Positions 6,126 to 12,238 of a DNA stretch of 12,238 bases are shown piece by piece. Numbering within the stretch: the stretch's first letter is position 1; the number at the start of each line of letters is the position of its first letter. Under the pieces are notes generated by a model that worked only from the letters and a program-made list of their open reading frames with translations, ran no database searches and had not been told where the DNA came from. Location of the stretch: the NCBI GenBank assembly GCA_035649275.1, contig DASRJW010000155.1, positions 1-12,238 on the forward strand. Direction: 5' to 3'. Source of the stretch: Candidatus Krumholzibacteriia bacterium. GTDB lineage: Bacteria > Krumholzibacteriota > Krumholzibacteriia > G020349025. Both the position numbers and the translations under genes were made by a program.

Positions 6126-6782
6126 ATGCTCGCCCTGCGCCGGATCGTTCCTCTTCGTAGCTTCTGGACTTGGTTGCTCGCGGGACTGTTGCTCCTGCCG
6201 CTCCGGAGCGGCGCCCAGGACAAGACGCCGCTGCAGAAGGAACTGGAGGGGAAGACGCCCCGCGATCAACTGGTCTATTTGAAGGGAATCGTGGACGAAG
6301 GCAAGGGGACGAAGGAGACCTACTTCCACCTGGGGAACGCCTATTTTCAGACCGGCGATCCGACCGGAGCCGTCGGCGCCTTCCAAAAGGCCATCGAACT
6401 GGATCCGAAGTACTTCAAGGCCATGGTGAACCTGGCCCTGATGTACGACGAGCAGGAGCGTTATTCCCTCGCCATCGAGACGCTGGAGCGCGCCGCCGAG
6501 ATCGATCCCAAGAGCCCCGATGTGTGGAGCCACATGGGCAACTCCTACTACGCCCAGGGTGAGCACTCCAAGGCCATGGACTTCTACCGCAAGGCCCTGG
6601 GGTTCAACCCCAATGCGACGCACGCGCTCTACAGCATCGGCGTCGCCTTCGCCGACGCGGGGATCTTCCGCGAGGCCGTGCGCTACTGGACGCGGGTGGG
6701 CGAACTCGAGCCGGATTCGGAGCTGGGGAAGAACGCCGCCGAGAACGTCAAGCTCCTGCAGCAGTACCTCGTGCCCCACTAG
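6126..6782 (+). CDS. Exported tetratricopeptide-repeat protein
   Basis: 218 residues. A signal peptide (MLALRRIVPLRSFWTW, hydrophobic LLAGLLLLPL, then RSGA-QD) predicts Sec export with cleavage near residue 30. Four TPRs follow in perfect 34-residue phase at about 63-96, 97-130, 131-164 and 165-198. They have canonical positions, for example YFHLGNAYFQTGD...AVGAFQKAIELDP and VWSHMGNSYYAQGE...AMDFYRKALGFNP. No enzymatic domain is attached, so it is probably a periplasmic scaffold that binds a protein partner; the partner is unknown. AGGAG at 6112-6116 lies 9 nt before the ATG. It has its own TATAAT promoter and leader hairpin, so it is probably expressed apart from the barrel gene upstream. 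mnmA begins 22 nt after its stop. Confidence 0.88.
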   Translation: MLALRRIVPLRSFWTWLLAGLLLLPLRSGAQDKTPLQKELEGKTPRDQLVYLKGIVDEGKGTKETYFHLGNAYFQTGDPTGAVGAFQKAIELDPKYFKAMVNLALMYDEQERYSLAIETLERAAEIDPKSPDVWSHMGNSYYAQGEHSKAMDFYRKALGFNPNATHALYSIGVAFADAGIFREAVRYWTRVGELEPDSELGKNAAENVKLLQQYLVPH

Positions 6783-6804
6783 AGTCGAAGTGAGCGCAGC
6801 CGCC

Positions 6805-7911
6805 ATGCCCTTCCTGAGCGACCCCTGGGTCGAGCGCGACCTCCACGGCGAGACCGTGCTCCTCGCCATGAGCGGCGGCGTGGACAGCAGCGCCGCCGCC
6901 GTGCTCTTGCAGCAGCGCGGCGCCCGCGTCCTCGGCTTGACCATGAAGAACTTCTGCTACTCCCAGGTGGAGAGCGAAGGCGACACGAGCTGCTGCTCCC
7001 TCGGGCAACTGCTCGATGCGCGCCGTGTCTGCGAGCAGCTCGGCATCGAGCACTTCCTCCTCGACGTCACCAAGCCCTTCGGTGCCCGGGTCATGGACCG
7101 CTTCGTCGAGGAGTACGAGGCCGGGCGGACACCGAACCCCTGCGTGGACTGCAACCAGTCGGTGCGCTTCCCGATCCTGCTGGAGCAGGCGCGAGAGCTG
7201 GGGGCAGCCTACGTGGCCACTGGCCATTACGCCCGCATCGCTTGCGATGCGCGCGGTCGCCCTTTCGTCCGCCGCGGCGCCGACAGCGCCAAGGATCAGT
7301 CGTACTTCCTGCACGGCGTGCCCGAGGCGTGCCTCGAGCGCACGCTCTTTCCCCTCGGCGGGCGGCGCAAGGAGGAAGTGCGCGAGGTCGCCAAGGCGGC
7401 GTCGCTGCCCGTCGCCGCGAAGCCGGAGAGCCAGGAGATCTGCTTCCTGCCCACGGGCAATCGGCGCGAGTTCCTGGAGAAGCGCCGGCCGCCGCGACCG
7501 GGAGTGGTCAAGGATCTCGAGGGACACACGCTGGCGGTGCATGACGGCATCGGCCAGTTCACCGTGGGACAGCGGCGGGGCCTGCAGGTGGCCGCCGGCA
7601 AGCCGCTCTACGTGCACCATCTCGAGCCGGAGACCGAGACCGTGGTCGTGGGCGACGAGGATTCGCTCTGGCGCCTGGGTGTCGAGCTCGAGGCGTTCTG
7701 GTGCCGCGGTTCCCTCGAGGCGGAGGACCTCGCCGTGCAGCTCCGCTACCGGAGCGCGCCGGCGGCGCTCGCCGCGCTCGAGCTGGGTGTCGGCACTGCC
7801 GTCCTCCACTTCCGCTCGCCCCAGCGCGCCGTGGCGCCCGGACAGGCAGCGGTCCTCTACGACGGCGACGTCGTCGTCGGCGGTGGTCGCATCCGCGCGG
7901 CGCTGCCGTGA
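6805..7911 (+). CDS. mnmA: tRNA-uridine 2-sulfurtransferase MnmA (TrmU)
   Basis: Cytosolic enzyme that makes 2-thiouridine at the wobble base U34 of the tRNAs for Lys, Glu and Gln, using ATP and a persulfide relay. It has 368 residues, the family length. The PP-loop SGGVDSS is at residues 23-29. NPCVDCN holds Cys113 and Cys116, Cys116 matching E. coli Cys102 and Cys113 replacing E. coli Asp99. SQEICFLP holds the second catalytic Cys213 (E. coli Cys199). ATGHYAR, AKDQSYFL and GQFTVGQRRGL are further family signatures, followed by the C-terminal beta domain (RYRSAPAALAALE, then APGQAAVLYDGDVVVGGG). The Cys63-Cys64 pair plus Cys76 mark the 'CCS' subfamily. ATG 6805 is chosen; GTG 6790 in frame is an alternative, and neither has a strong Shine-Dalgarno. 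It may be co-transcribed with the TPR gene. Confidence 0.96.
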   Translation: MPFLSDPWVERDLHGETVLLAMSGGVDSSAAAVLLQQRGARVLGLTMKNFCYSQVESEGDTSCCSLGQLLDARRVCEQLGIEHFLLDVTKPFGARVMDRFVEEYEAGRTPNPCVDCNQSVRFPILLEQARELGAAYVATGHYARIACDARGRPFVRRGADSAKDQSYFLHGVPEACLERTLFPLGGRRKEEVREVAKAASLPVAAKPESQEICFLPTGNRREFLEKRRPPRPGVVKDLEGHTLAVHDGIGQFTVGQRRGLQVAAGKPLYVHHLEPETETVVVGDEDSLWRLGVELEAFWCRGSLEAEDLAVQLRYRSAPAALAALELGVGTAVLHFRSPQRAVAPGQAAVLYDGDVVVGGGRIRAALP

Positions 7912-7916
7912 ACTCC

Positions 7917-7935
7917 GAGTGACGCGCCGCGACTC
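7917..7935. terminator. Bulged stem in the convergent gap, possible terminator
   Basis: Between the converging stops of mnmA and the small barrel gene, GAGT (7917-7920) plus CGC (7923-7925) can pair with GCG (7929-7931) plus ACTC (7932-7935), with a 2-nt bulge and a 3-nt loop. Only TTC follows on the plus strand. The position suits a shared terminator but the structure is weak. Confidence 0.2.
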
Positions 7936-7945
7936 TTCGATCCCC

Positions 7946-8515
7946 TCACCAGTACCAGTTGAAGTCGAGAACGCCGCTCAGCTGATCCGACCACGCGAGG
8001 TCCTCGCCGAACGCTTGGTAGTCGAACTCGACGTGGGGCCCGAGGGCGAACTTGCGGCTGAGGCGCCACTCGTAGCCGGCGGCGAGGAGGAAACCGAATC
8101 CCGTCTCGTCGCTCTCCGTGGTGGCGCTCCCGCTGTCGAGCTCGACGCTCACGACCCCGAACCCGACGCCGCCGCGCAGGAGCACGCCGCTATTCCCCGG
8201 GAAGTACGAGATGGCGGCCGTGTGGGTCGAAAACGTCCAGGTGAAGTCGCCGAAAACGGTATCGAAGGTCCGCAGCCAAGCGCTGCCTTCATAGTGCAAC
8301 ACGAGATCCGGCCGCAGCGCGTAACCGATGCGGAAGTTTCCCACCCCGCCCCACTCCCGGTCGTCCCCGTCTTCGATCCCGGCGTTGCCGCCACCGACGC
8401 CGAATCCGATCATGAAGCCGTTGCGGTCATGGGGATGGCTTCCGGCGCTTGCAGAGTTCGCGACACACAGGGCACCAAGAGCCCCGATGGCGAACAAGAC
8501 CTTGAACCTGTGCAC
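7946..8515 (-). CDS. Small outer-membrane beta-barrel protein (opacity/OmpA-barrel-like)
   Basis: 189 residues, encoded on the minus strand and convergent with mnmA. The signal peptide VHRFKVLFAIGALGALCVANSASAG (GTG start read as Met) ends with an ASA cleavage site. The mature part alternates glycine-rich amphipathic strands and polar loops: GFMIGFGVGGGNAG, VGNFRIGYALRPDLVLHYEG, GVLLRGGVGFGVVSVEL, TGFGFLLAAGYEWRLSRKFALGPHVEFDY. It finishes LDFNWYW, with the terminal aromatic residue typical of the BAM recognition signal. About eight strands fit, as in small barrels. The GTG at 8515 is chosen because AAAGGAG (minus strand, 8528-8522) lies 6 nt upstream and the signal peptide starts there; the longer open frame upstream has no leader character. 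Ligand or function unknown. Confidence 0.8.
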   Translation of the reverse strand: MHRFKVLFAIGALGALCVANSASAGSHPHDRNGFMIGFGVGGGNAGIEDGDDREWGGVGNFRIGYALRPDLVLHYEGSAWLRTFDTVFGDFTWTFSTHTAAISYFPGNSGVLLRGGVGFGVVSVELDSGSATTESDETGFGFLLAAGYEWRLSRKFALGPHVEFDYQAFGEDLAWSDQLSGVLDFNWYW

Positions 8516-8536
8516 GGCCTTCTCCTTTGGCAAAGG
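8516..8536 (-). promoter_or_regulatory. Ribosome binding site of the small barrel gene, sequestered in a hairpin
   Basis: On the minus strand CCTTT (8536-8532), loop GCC and AAAGG (8528-8524) form a 5-bp stem. Its 3' arm is the first five bases of the Shine-Dalgarno AAAGGAG (8528-8522). The spacing to the GTG is 6 nt. Such a stem could limit translation initiation, as in simple RNA thermometers; that function is inference. Confidence 0.45.
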
Positions 8537-8585
8537 TGCGACGTCGCGAACACACCTTAGAGGAGACAAAGGCTCGGGTGAAAGT

Positions 8586-8614
8586 TTGACATTCGCTCGA
8601 AGTTTCTCGATACT
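8586..8614 (+). promoter_or_regulatory. Sigma70-type promoter of the E1-alpha gene
   Basis: A perfect TTGACA (8586-8591), a 17-bp spacer and GATACT (8609-8614, 4 of 6 to TATAAT) form the best promoter in the window. The local drop in G+C around it supports the call. Transcription is expected at about 8620-8622, which coincides with the GTG start codon at 8621. Confidence 0.7.
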
Positions 8615-8620
8615 CGACGC

Positions 8621-9787
8621 GTGGTGACGCGATCCTCGGCGTTCGATCCGCCCGAATACGTCTCCTGGCAGCCCGGAGACGCAGTCCTCCGGGAGTGGGA
8701 AGAGACGCTGCAGGCGTCCCGGGCGCGCGCGCGCCTGATCGAGGCTCTCTCGCCACGCCGGCACCTGGATCTCTATGCCGGCCTCGTCTGCACCCGCCTC
8801 CTCGACACCTCCCTCAAGCGCTGGGTGAAGCAGGGCGTGATCTCCAAGGCCTGGCTCGGGACCGGCGAGGAAGCGGTCACGGTGGGCAATGTGCATGCAC
8901 TCCGGCGCGGGCCCGGCGGCGACGTGGTCGGCCCCATGATTCGCAATGCCGGCGCCTATCGCGAGATGGGATTGCCCCTCACGGCGGTGTTCAAATCCTA
9001 CCTGGGGACGCACGACCAGCCCTGCAGGGGCCGGGATCTGCACATTGGCGACCTCGAGCTAGGCGTCGTGGCGCCCATCAGCATGGTGGCGGCGCTCGTG
9101 CCCGTGTGCGCTGGCATCGCCCTCGCCTTCCGGCAGCGCCGCGAGGACCGGGTCGCCCTCACCTGGGTAGGGGACGGCAGCGTCCGCTGTGGCGATTTCC
9201 ACGAGGGCATGAGCCTTGCGGCGGCGCTGAGCGTGCCCTTAATTGTCGTAGTGCAGAATAACCAGATCGCCCTCGGCACGCGTGTCGAGGTACACACGAG
9301 AGCGCCGCTCGAGCAGCTGCACCTCGCCTACGGCGTCAAGGGTTACCGCTGCGAAGGCAACCATGTCCTCGACGTCTACGCGGCCACGATGCAGGCCGTG
9401 AGCGATTGTCGCAAAGGCCGCGGTCCCGTGCTGCTCCTCAGCAACACTTTCCGCATGGGCGGTCACGCCACACACGACGAGGCCGAAGCCCGGCAGCTCG
9501 TCCCTGCGGCGCTCTTCCGCTACTGGGGTGAACGGGACCCCATCGGTCTCTACGAAACATGGCTCGAGCGTTCGGCGCTACCCCTCGAAGAAGGACTCGA
9601 AGGCGCCGCGCTGGCAGGCCTGCCGGCAGCGCGCCCGGCGCGCAACCGCGCCGTCCTCGAGCACGTGGCGCAGGCTGCCGCAGCCGAGGTCGAGGCCGCT
9701 GCGGCGGAGGCCCTCGAGAGCCGGACGCATTCCATGCCCGACGGCAGCGACGTGGATCACGGCGTCTACGCGCGCCCCATCGAATGA
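8621..9787 (+). CDS. ThDP-dependent 2-oxoacid dehydrogenase E1 component, alpha subunit
   Basis: 388 residues. E1-alpha and E1-beta decarboxylate a 2-oxoacid and acylate the lipoyl domain of E2. The thiamine diphosphate motif runs from GDGS (residues 184-187), through DFHEGMSLAAALSVPLIVVV, to QNN (212-214). Upstream are LGTGEEAVTVGN, MIRNAGAYREMG and RGRDLHIGDLELGVVAPIS, and downstream the regulatory-loop-like FRMGGHATHDEAEARQLV. These look like the branched-chain/2-oxoisovalerate or acetoin type rather than classical pyruvate E1, but the substrate is not proven. No E1-beta, E2 or E3 gene is nearby, so it is an orphan alpha subunit here. The GTG at 8621 (or GTG at 8624) is chosen because no upstream start or Shine-Dalgarno exists and the promoter ends seven bases before it. 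The stop overlaps the next start as ATGA. Confidence 0.88.
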   Translation: MVTRSSAFDPPEYVSWQPGDAVLREWEETLQASRARARLIEALSPRRHLDLYAGLVCTRLLDTSLKRWVKQGVISKAWLGTGEEAVTVGNVHALRRGPGGDVVGPMIRNAGAYREMGLPLTAVFKSYLGTHDQPCRGRDLHIGDLELGVVAPISMVAALVPVCAGIALAFRQRREDRVALTWVGDGSVRCGDFHEGMSLAAALSVPLIVVVQNNQIALGTRVEVHTRAPLEQLHLAYGVKGYRCEGNHVLDVYAATMQAVSDCRKGRGPVLLLSNTFRMGGHATHDEAEARQLVPAALFRYWGERDPIGLYETWLERSALPLEEGLEGAALAGLPAARPARNRAVLEHVAQAAAAEVEAAAAEALESRTHSMPDGSDVDHGVYARPIE

Positions 9788-10419
9788 ACGTGCCGCATCC
9801 GTTGCGCTCGGCGCGAAGCCGACTCCTGGTCGCCTTCGTCGCCGCTCTCGCCGCCACGCCGGCTGGCGCCATGGCGGGCACCTTCGCCCTCGAAGGCTTC
9901 GGCAGCATCGGCGGGCCGGTGCGCCCGGAGTTCTTCAGCGCCGGCTGGGGCGGGGGCTACGGGATCGGCGGTGGCCTCGGGCTCAGCACGAGCCGCACGG
10001 ACATCATGCTGCAGGGGGAGTTCGCCCAGTTCTCTTTCCAAGGCTACGAGGGTCTGGGCAACTTGGGCGGCGAACGCCGCTTCTCGACCCTGGCACTCTT
10101 GCTGCGCTATCGGGTCTGGGAGCGCGTCAGCGCCAAGCACGAAGGCCTCGCGGTCGCCGCGAGCGCCGGTTGGGGACACCAGTCGATCGCGGGCACGTTC
10201 GGCGAGGGCCAAGGTGCGCAGGCGCTCCTCGGCGACGGGACGGAAGACGGGCTGGTGTGGACGGCGGGGCTGGAGTTCGCCCGCGACCTCTACCGCACCA
10301 CGCGCTGGGCCGTAGGTCTGCGCTACTCGCAGTTCCACTTCGAGAACGAGACGCCCGCGCACGTGACGCTCTGCTTCGCCCTCCGCATGCCGCTCGCCGG
10401 CTCGCGCCCGGGATCTTGA
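9784..10419 (+). CDS. Predicted outer-membrane beta-barrel protein
   Basis: 211 residues, family not recognised. The signal peptide (MNVPHPLRSARSRLLVAFVAALAATPAGAMAG) ends near residue 31. The mature part has a glycine-rich start (FGSIGGPV, then GWGGGYGIGGGLGLS) and alternating strands: DIMLQGEFAQFSF, RRFSTLALLLRYRVW, LAVAASAGWGHQSI, GLVWTAGLEFARDLY, RWAVGLRYSQFHFEN, HVTLCFALRMPL. About eight strands suggest a small barrel of the same general kind as the minus-strand gene at 7946-8515, though I see no close sequence match between the two. The C-terminal tail AGSRPGS lacks the usual terminal aromatic residue, so the barrel would end at the LRMPL strand. The ATG overlaps the E1-alpha stop and has no Shine-Dalgarno, so its translation probably depends on E1-alpha. 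Confidence 0.7.
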   Translation: MNVPHPLRSARSRLLVAFVAALAATPAGAMAGTFALEGFGSIGGPVRPEFFSAGWGGGYGIGGGLGLSTSRTDIMLQGEFAQFSFQGYEGLGNLGGERRFSTLALLLRYRVWERVSAKHEGLAVAASAGWGHQSIAGTFGEGQGAQALLGDGTEDGLVWTAGLEFARDLYRTTRWAVGLRYSQFHFENETPAHVTLCFALRMPLAGSRPGS

Positions 10420-10445
10420 CCTGGGCTGCATGGCGAGGGGATAGT
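10416..10445 (+). promoter_or_regulatory. Candidate promoter of the GH13 gene, overlapping the previous stop codon
   Basis: TTGACC (10416-10421, 5 of 6 to TTGACA) contains the TGA stop of the barrel gene. After 18 bp, GATAGT (10440-10445) matches TATAAT at 4 of 6. Transcription would start near 10452, giving a leader of about 38 nt to the GTG at 10490. Confidence 0.4.
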
Positions 10446-10489
10446 GCCACGACCTGACGAAGGGCCGTGTACCCCCTGCGGGAGGCAAC

Positions 10490-11908
10490 GTGGAGAGCCC
10501 GCCGCCGCGGATCTACAACCTCTTCCCGCGTCTCGTCGGTCCCATGCCGCTCTGGCTCGAGCACGCCCGCCGGGCCAAAGACATGGGTTTCGACTGGCTA
10601 CTCCTCAACCCCATTCACTATCCCGGCTTCTCCGGCAGCTGCTACGCCATCAAGGATCCTCGCCGCGTCGATCCGCTACTTCTCCCCGAGGGACATCCCG
10701 ACCGTCACTACGAAGACAAGCTGCGCGGCGACGGCGGGATGGAGCTTCTCGCCCGCACCCTCGCTGCCATCCGCGCCCTCGGCATCCGGCCGATGCTGGA
10801 TCTCGTCCTCAACCACACGGCGCGGGATGCCTTCCTCGTCCGCGAGCATCCGGACTGGTACCGCCGCGACGCCCAAGGCCGGGTCGAGAGCCCGTCGGCC
10901 ATCGATCCCGCCGACGCGCGTCGCGTCACCGTCTGGGGCGATCTGGCGGAGCTCGATCACAGGAGCGCGGGATTGCTCGACTATTGTGTGCAGCAAGTGG
11001 AAAGCGCTCTCGCGCTCGGCTTCGAGGGTTTTCGCTGCGACGCAGCTTACAAGGTGCCGGGCACGACCTGGGCGCGCTTGCTGCAAGCGGCGCGCCGCCG
11101 CTTTCCCGGCGTGCTCTTCCTCGCCGAGACGCTCGGCGCCCGACTCGAGGAAGTGGCGGCGTTGCGTGACTCGGGGCTCGAGTACCACTTCAACAGCTCG
11201 AAGTACTGGGCCTTCGACCGGGGCTGGGCTCTGCAGCAGCAACGCGACCACGGCGCTTTCTTACGCTCGGTGTCCTTCCCGGAGTCGCACGACACGCCGC
11301 GCCTGTGGGTGGAAACCGGAGGCAACGCCGCGGTGCAGCGCCAGCGTTACGCCTTTGCCGCGGCCTTCGCGAGCGGCGTGCTCGCGCCCATCGGCTTCGA
11401 GTACGGTTTCGCGCGGCGGCTCGACGTGGTCGAGACGCGACCGGAGAAGTGGGAGAAGCCCCAGGTGGATCTCCGCGACTTCATCCGCCGTGTGCACGAG
11501 GTTTGCTGGAGCACCGAGGCTTTCCTCGGCGAGGAGGTGGAGGCCTGCACTCCTCTCGATGGCGCTACCCTCCTTCTGGAGCGAGGTACGAACCCGGAGC
11601 GACGAAGTGCAATGACGGAGCGGCGAGATGCGGTGACGGAGCGCCGAGATGTGGTGATGGAACACCGAGAGGTGCCCGTGACGCCGCGACGCGCGGCTAC
11701 GAACGCCTTCATCGCCCTCAACAAAGACTGGCGGTCGTCGCAGACTCTCGCCTTGCCGCAGGCGGCACGCGGGCGCCGGGTGCTTCGCGTCTGTCGCGAC
11801 GAGGCCAGTCCGAGTGTGGGGGAAAGCAAGGCCGCGATGGCGGCTGGCGATGAGACTGCCGGCGCCGTTCTCACCCTTGCTCCTGCCGAGGTCGTGTATC
11901 TCGTGTGA
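10490..11908 (+). CDS. GH13 alpha-amylase-family glycoside hydrolase/transferase
   Basis: 472 residues with no signal peptide, so cytosolic. The (beta/alpha)8 barrel shows region I DLVLNH (Asp104 to His109), region II GFRCDAAYK with nucleophile Asp184, region III FLAETL with acid/base Glu213, and region IV PESHDTPR with Asp268 as the third carboxylate. The start PRIYNLFPRLVGP and MGFDWLLLNPIHYPGFSGSCYAIKD recall the GlgE/maltosyltransferase side of the family, but the N-terminal GlgE domains are missing, so the reaction on alpha-1,4-glucan is open (hydrolysis or transfer). A short C-terminal beta domain (from about residue 360 to VVYLV) is interrupted by five copies of a seven-residue repeat at 370-404. 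The GTG start has GGAGG at 10481-10485, 4 nt upstream. No other glycogen or trehalose gene is visible. Confidence 0.88.
   Translation: MESPPPRIYNLFPRLVGPMPLWLEHARRAKDMGFDWLLLNPIHYPGFSGSCYAIKDPRRVDPLLLPEGHPDRHYEDKLRGDGGMELLARTLAAIRALGIRPMLDLVLNHTARDAFLVREHPDWYRRDAQGRVESPSAIDPADARRVTVWGDLAELDHRSAGLLDYCVQQVESALALGFEGFRCDAAYKVPGTTWARLLQAARRRFPGVLFLAETLGARLEEVAALRDSGLEYHFNSSKYWAFDRGWALQQQRDHGAFLRSVSFPESHDTPRLWVETGGNAAVQRQRYAFAAAFASGVLAPIGFEYGFARRLDVVETRPEKWEKPQVDLRDFIRRVHEVCWSTEAFLGEEVEACTPLDGATLLLERGTNPERRSAMTERRDAVTERRDVVMEHREVPVTPRRAATNAFIALNKDWRSSQTLALPQAARGRRVLRVCRDEASPSVGESKAAMAAGDETAGAVLTLAPAEVVYLV
11597..11701 (+). repeat. 21-bp in-frame minisatellite inside the GH13 gene
   Basis: Five tandem units: 11597-11617, 11618-11638, 11639-11659 (21 bp each), a 24-bp unit at 11660-11683 and an 18-bp unit at 11684-11701. 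They encode ERRSAMT, ERRDAVT, ERRDVVM, EHREVPVT and PRRAAT. The first three are closely matched at the DNA level and the last two are diverged. The frame is kept throughout, and the flanks (LLLERGTNP before, NAFIALNKDW after) read as an ordinary amylase C-terminal domain. Confidence 0.85.
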
Positions 11909-11983
11909 GTCCCGCCGAGGCCTCGCCCCTCGTTACTCTCACGCCGAGGGTTGTCTCTCTCGTTGGACTCTCGTGCCCGAGTC

Positions 11984-12238
11984 TCAGCCCCGCGCCACGA
12001 TGTCGCGCAGCTGCGCGGCGATGATGGCGGCAGGGCCGTGGAAGCGCCGGCCGTGCCCTGGAAGCAACCACTCGCAGGGGTGATCGACGAGCTTCGCCAC
12101 CGACCGCAATTGTTCGGGCCAGGAATACCAGGCGACGCTGCGCGAGGCGACGAGACGCTGCCGCGTGGGGGACCACCACAGGTGGTCGCCGGAGAACAGG
12201 AAGCGCTGCCGGTAGAGGAGCACGGTGTGCCCGGCCGT
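11984..12238 (-). CDS. Metallo-beta-lactamase-fold hydrolase, C-terminal part (5' end outside window)
   Basis: Minus strand, open to the window edge, so the gene begins beyond base 12238. The 84 visible residues start TAGHTVLLYRQRFLFSGDHLWW. GHT (His codon at 12227-12229) and FSGDH (Asp codon at 12185-12187) are the third-His and bridging-Asp motifs of the MBL fold, and LLPGHG holds the last metal-binding His. The HxHxDH site must lie in the missing part. The tail GPAAIIAAQLRDIVARG is short. Substrate unknown; this sort of MBL protein is often annotated as glyoxalase-II-like. It converges on the GH13 gene with a 75-bp gap. Confidence 0.85.
   Translation of the reverse strand, partial: TAGHTVLLYRQRFLFSGDHLWWSPTRQRLVASRSVAWYSWPEQLRSVAKLVDHPCEWLLPGHGRRFHGPAAIIAAQLRDIVARG

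Noticed and set aside
8516-9043. Long 5' extension of the minus-strand barrel frame beyond the GTG at 8515.
   Set aside because: It would run through the divergent E1-alpha gene and its promoter, and would bury the signal peptide inside the protein.
11597-11701. Tandem repeats considered as a CRISPR array or regulatory iteron.
   Set aside because: Units are directly adjacent with no spacers, lie inside a coding frame and keep that frame, so a coding minisatellite explains them.
11916-11925. Palindrome CGAGGCCTCG between the GH13 and MBL genes as a terminator.
   Set aside because: It has no loop and no T tract, so a stable terminator hairpin is not supported.

Overview
The window is a gene-dense, very G+C-rich stretch of bacterial chromosome. 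It holds ten apparently complete protein genes plus two cut by the window edges. A TonB-like protein, a lipoprotein, three predicted outer-membrane barrels and a Sec-exported TPR protein point to a diderm (Gram-negative-type) bacterium. The G+C bias, the gene style and the mix of envelope genes with an orphan 2-oxoacid dehydrogenase E1-alpha would suit an FCB-related, Acidobacteriota-, Gemmatimonadota- or Eisenbacteria-like lineage. That placement is inference; nothing in the window fixes the phylum. I see no tRNA, rRNA, CRISPR array, transposase, phage gene or integration site.

Layout. (1) 1-2254, plus strand: the C-terminal part of an MCAD-like acyl-CoA dehydrogenase, a NagD-like HAD phosphatase and a class I methyltransferase, packed with a 2-nt gap and then a 1-nt overlap. 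A GC hairpin follows the last stop. (2) 2290-5964, plus strand: an extended -10 promoter, then a TonB-like protein, a beta-rich lipoprotein and an outer-membrane barrel. The last two overlap by ATGA, so this looks like a cell-envelope unit of unknown job. (3) 5965-7911, plus strand: an intergenic region with a TATAAT box, an 8-bp direct repeat and a 9-bp 5'UTR hairpin with a GNRA loop, then an exported four-TPR protein and the tRNA thiouridylase mnmA. (4) 7946-8515, minus strand: a small outer-membrane barrel whose Shine-Dalgarno can fold into a hairpin, convergent with mnmA. (5) 8586-10419, plus strand: a near-consensus sigma70-type promoter whose predicted start falls on the GTG of an E1-alpha gene (candidate leaderless mRNA), overlapped at its end by another barrel gene. 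(6) 10416-11908, plus strand: a promoter embedded in the preceding stop codon, then a GH13 amylase-family gene carrying a 21-bp in-frame tandem repeat. (7) 11984 to the end, minus strand: the C-terminus of a metallo-beta-lactamase-fold hydrolase.

How the genes fit together: the acyl-CoA dehydrogenase and E1-alpha belong to fatty-acid and 2-oxoacid oxidation, the GH13 protein to alpha-glucan metabolism and MnmA to translation. The envelope genes are the least explained part. The best candidates for undescribed biology are the TonB-like/lipoprotein/barrel unit, the regulatory leaders of the TPR and small-barrel genes, the leaderless E1-alpha and the minisatellite in the amylase. No defence system or biosynthetic cluster is evident. 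No gene-free stretch exceeds 300 bases; the largest is 5965-6125 and its contents are annotated.
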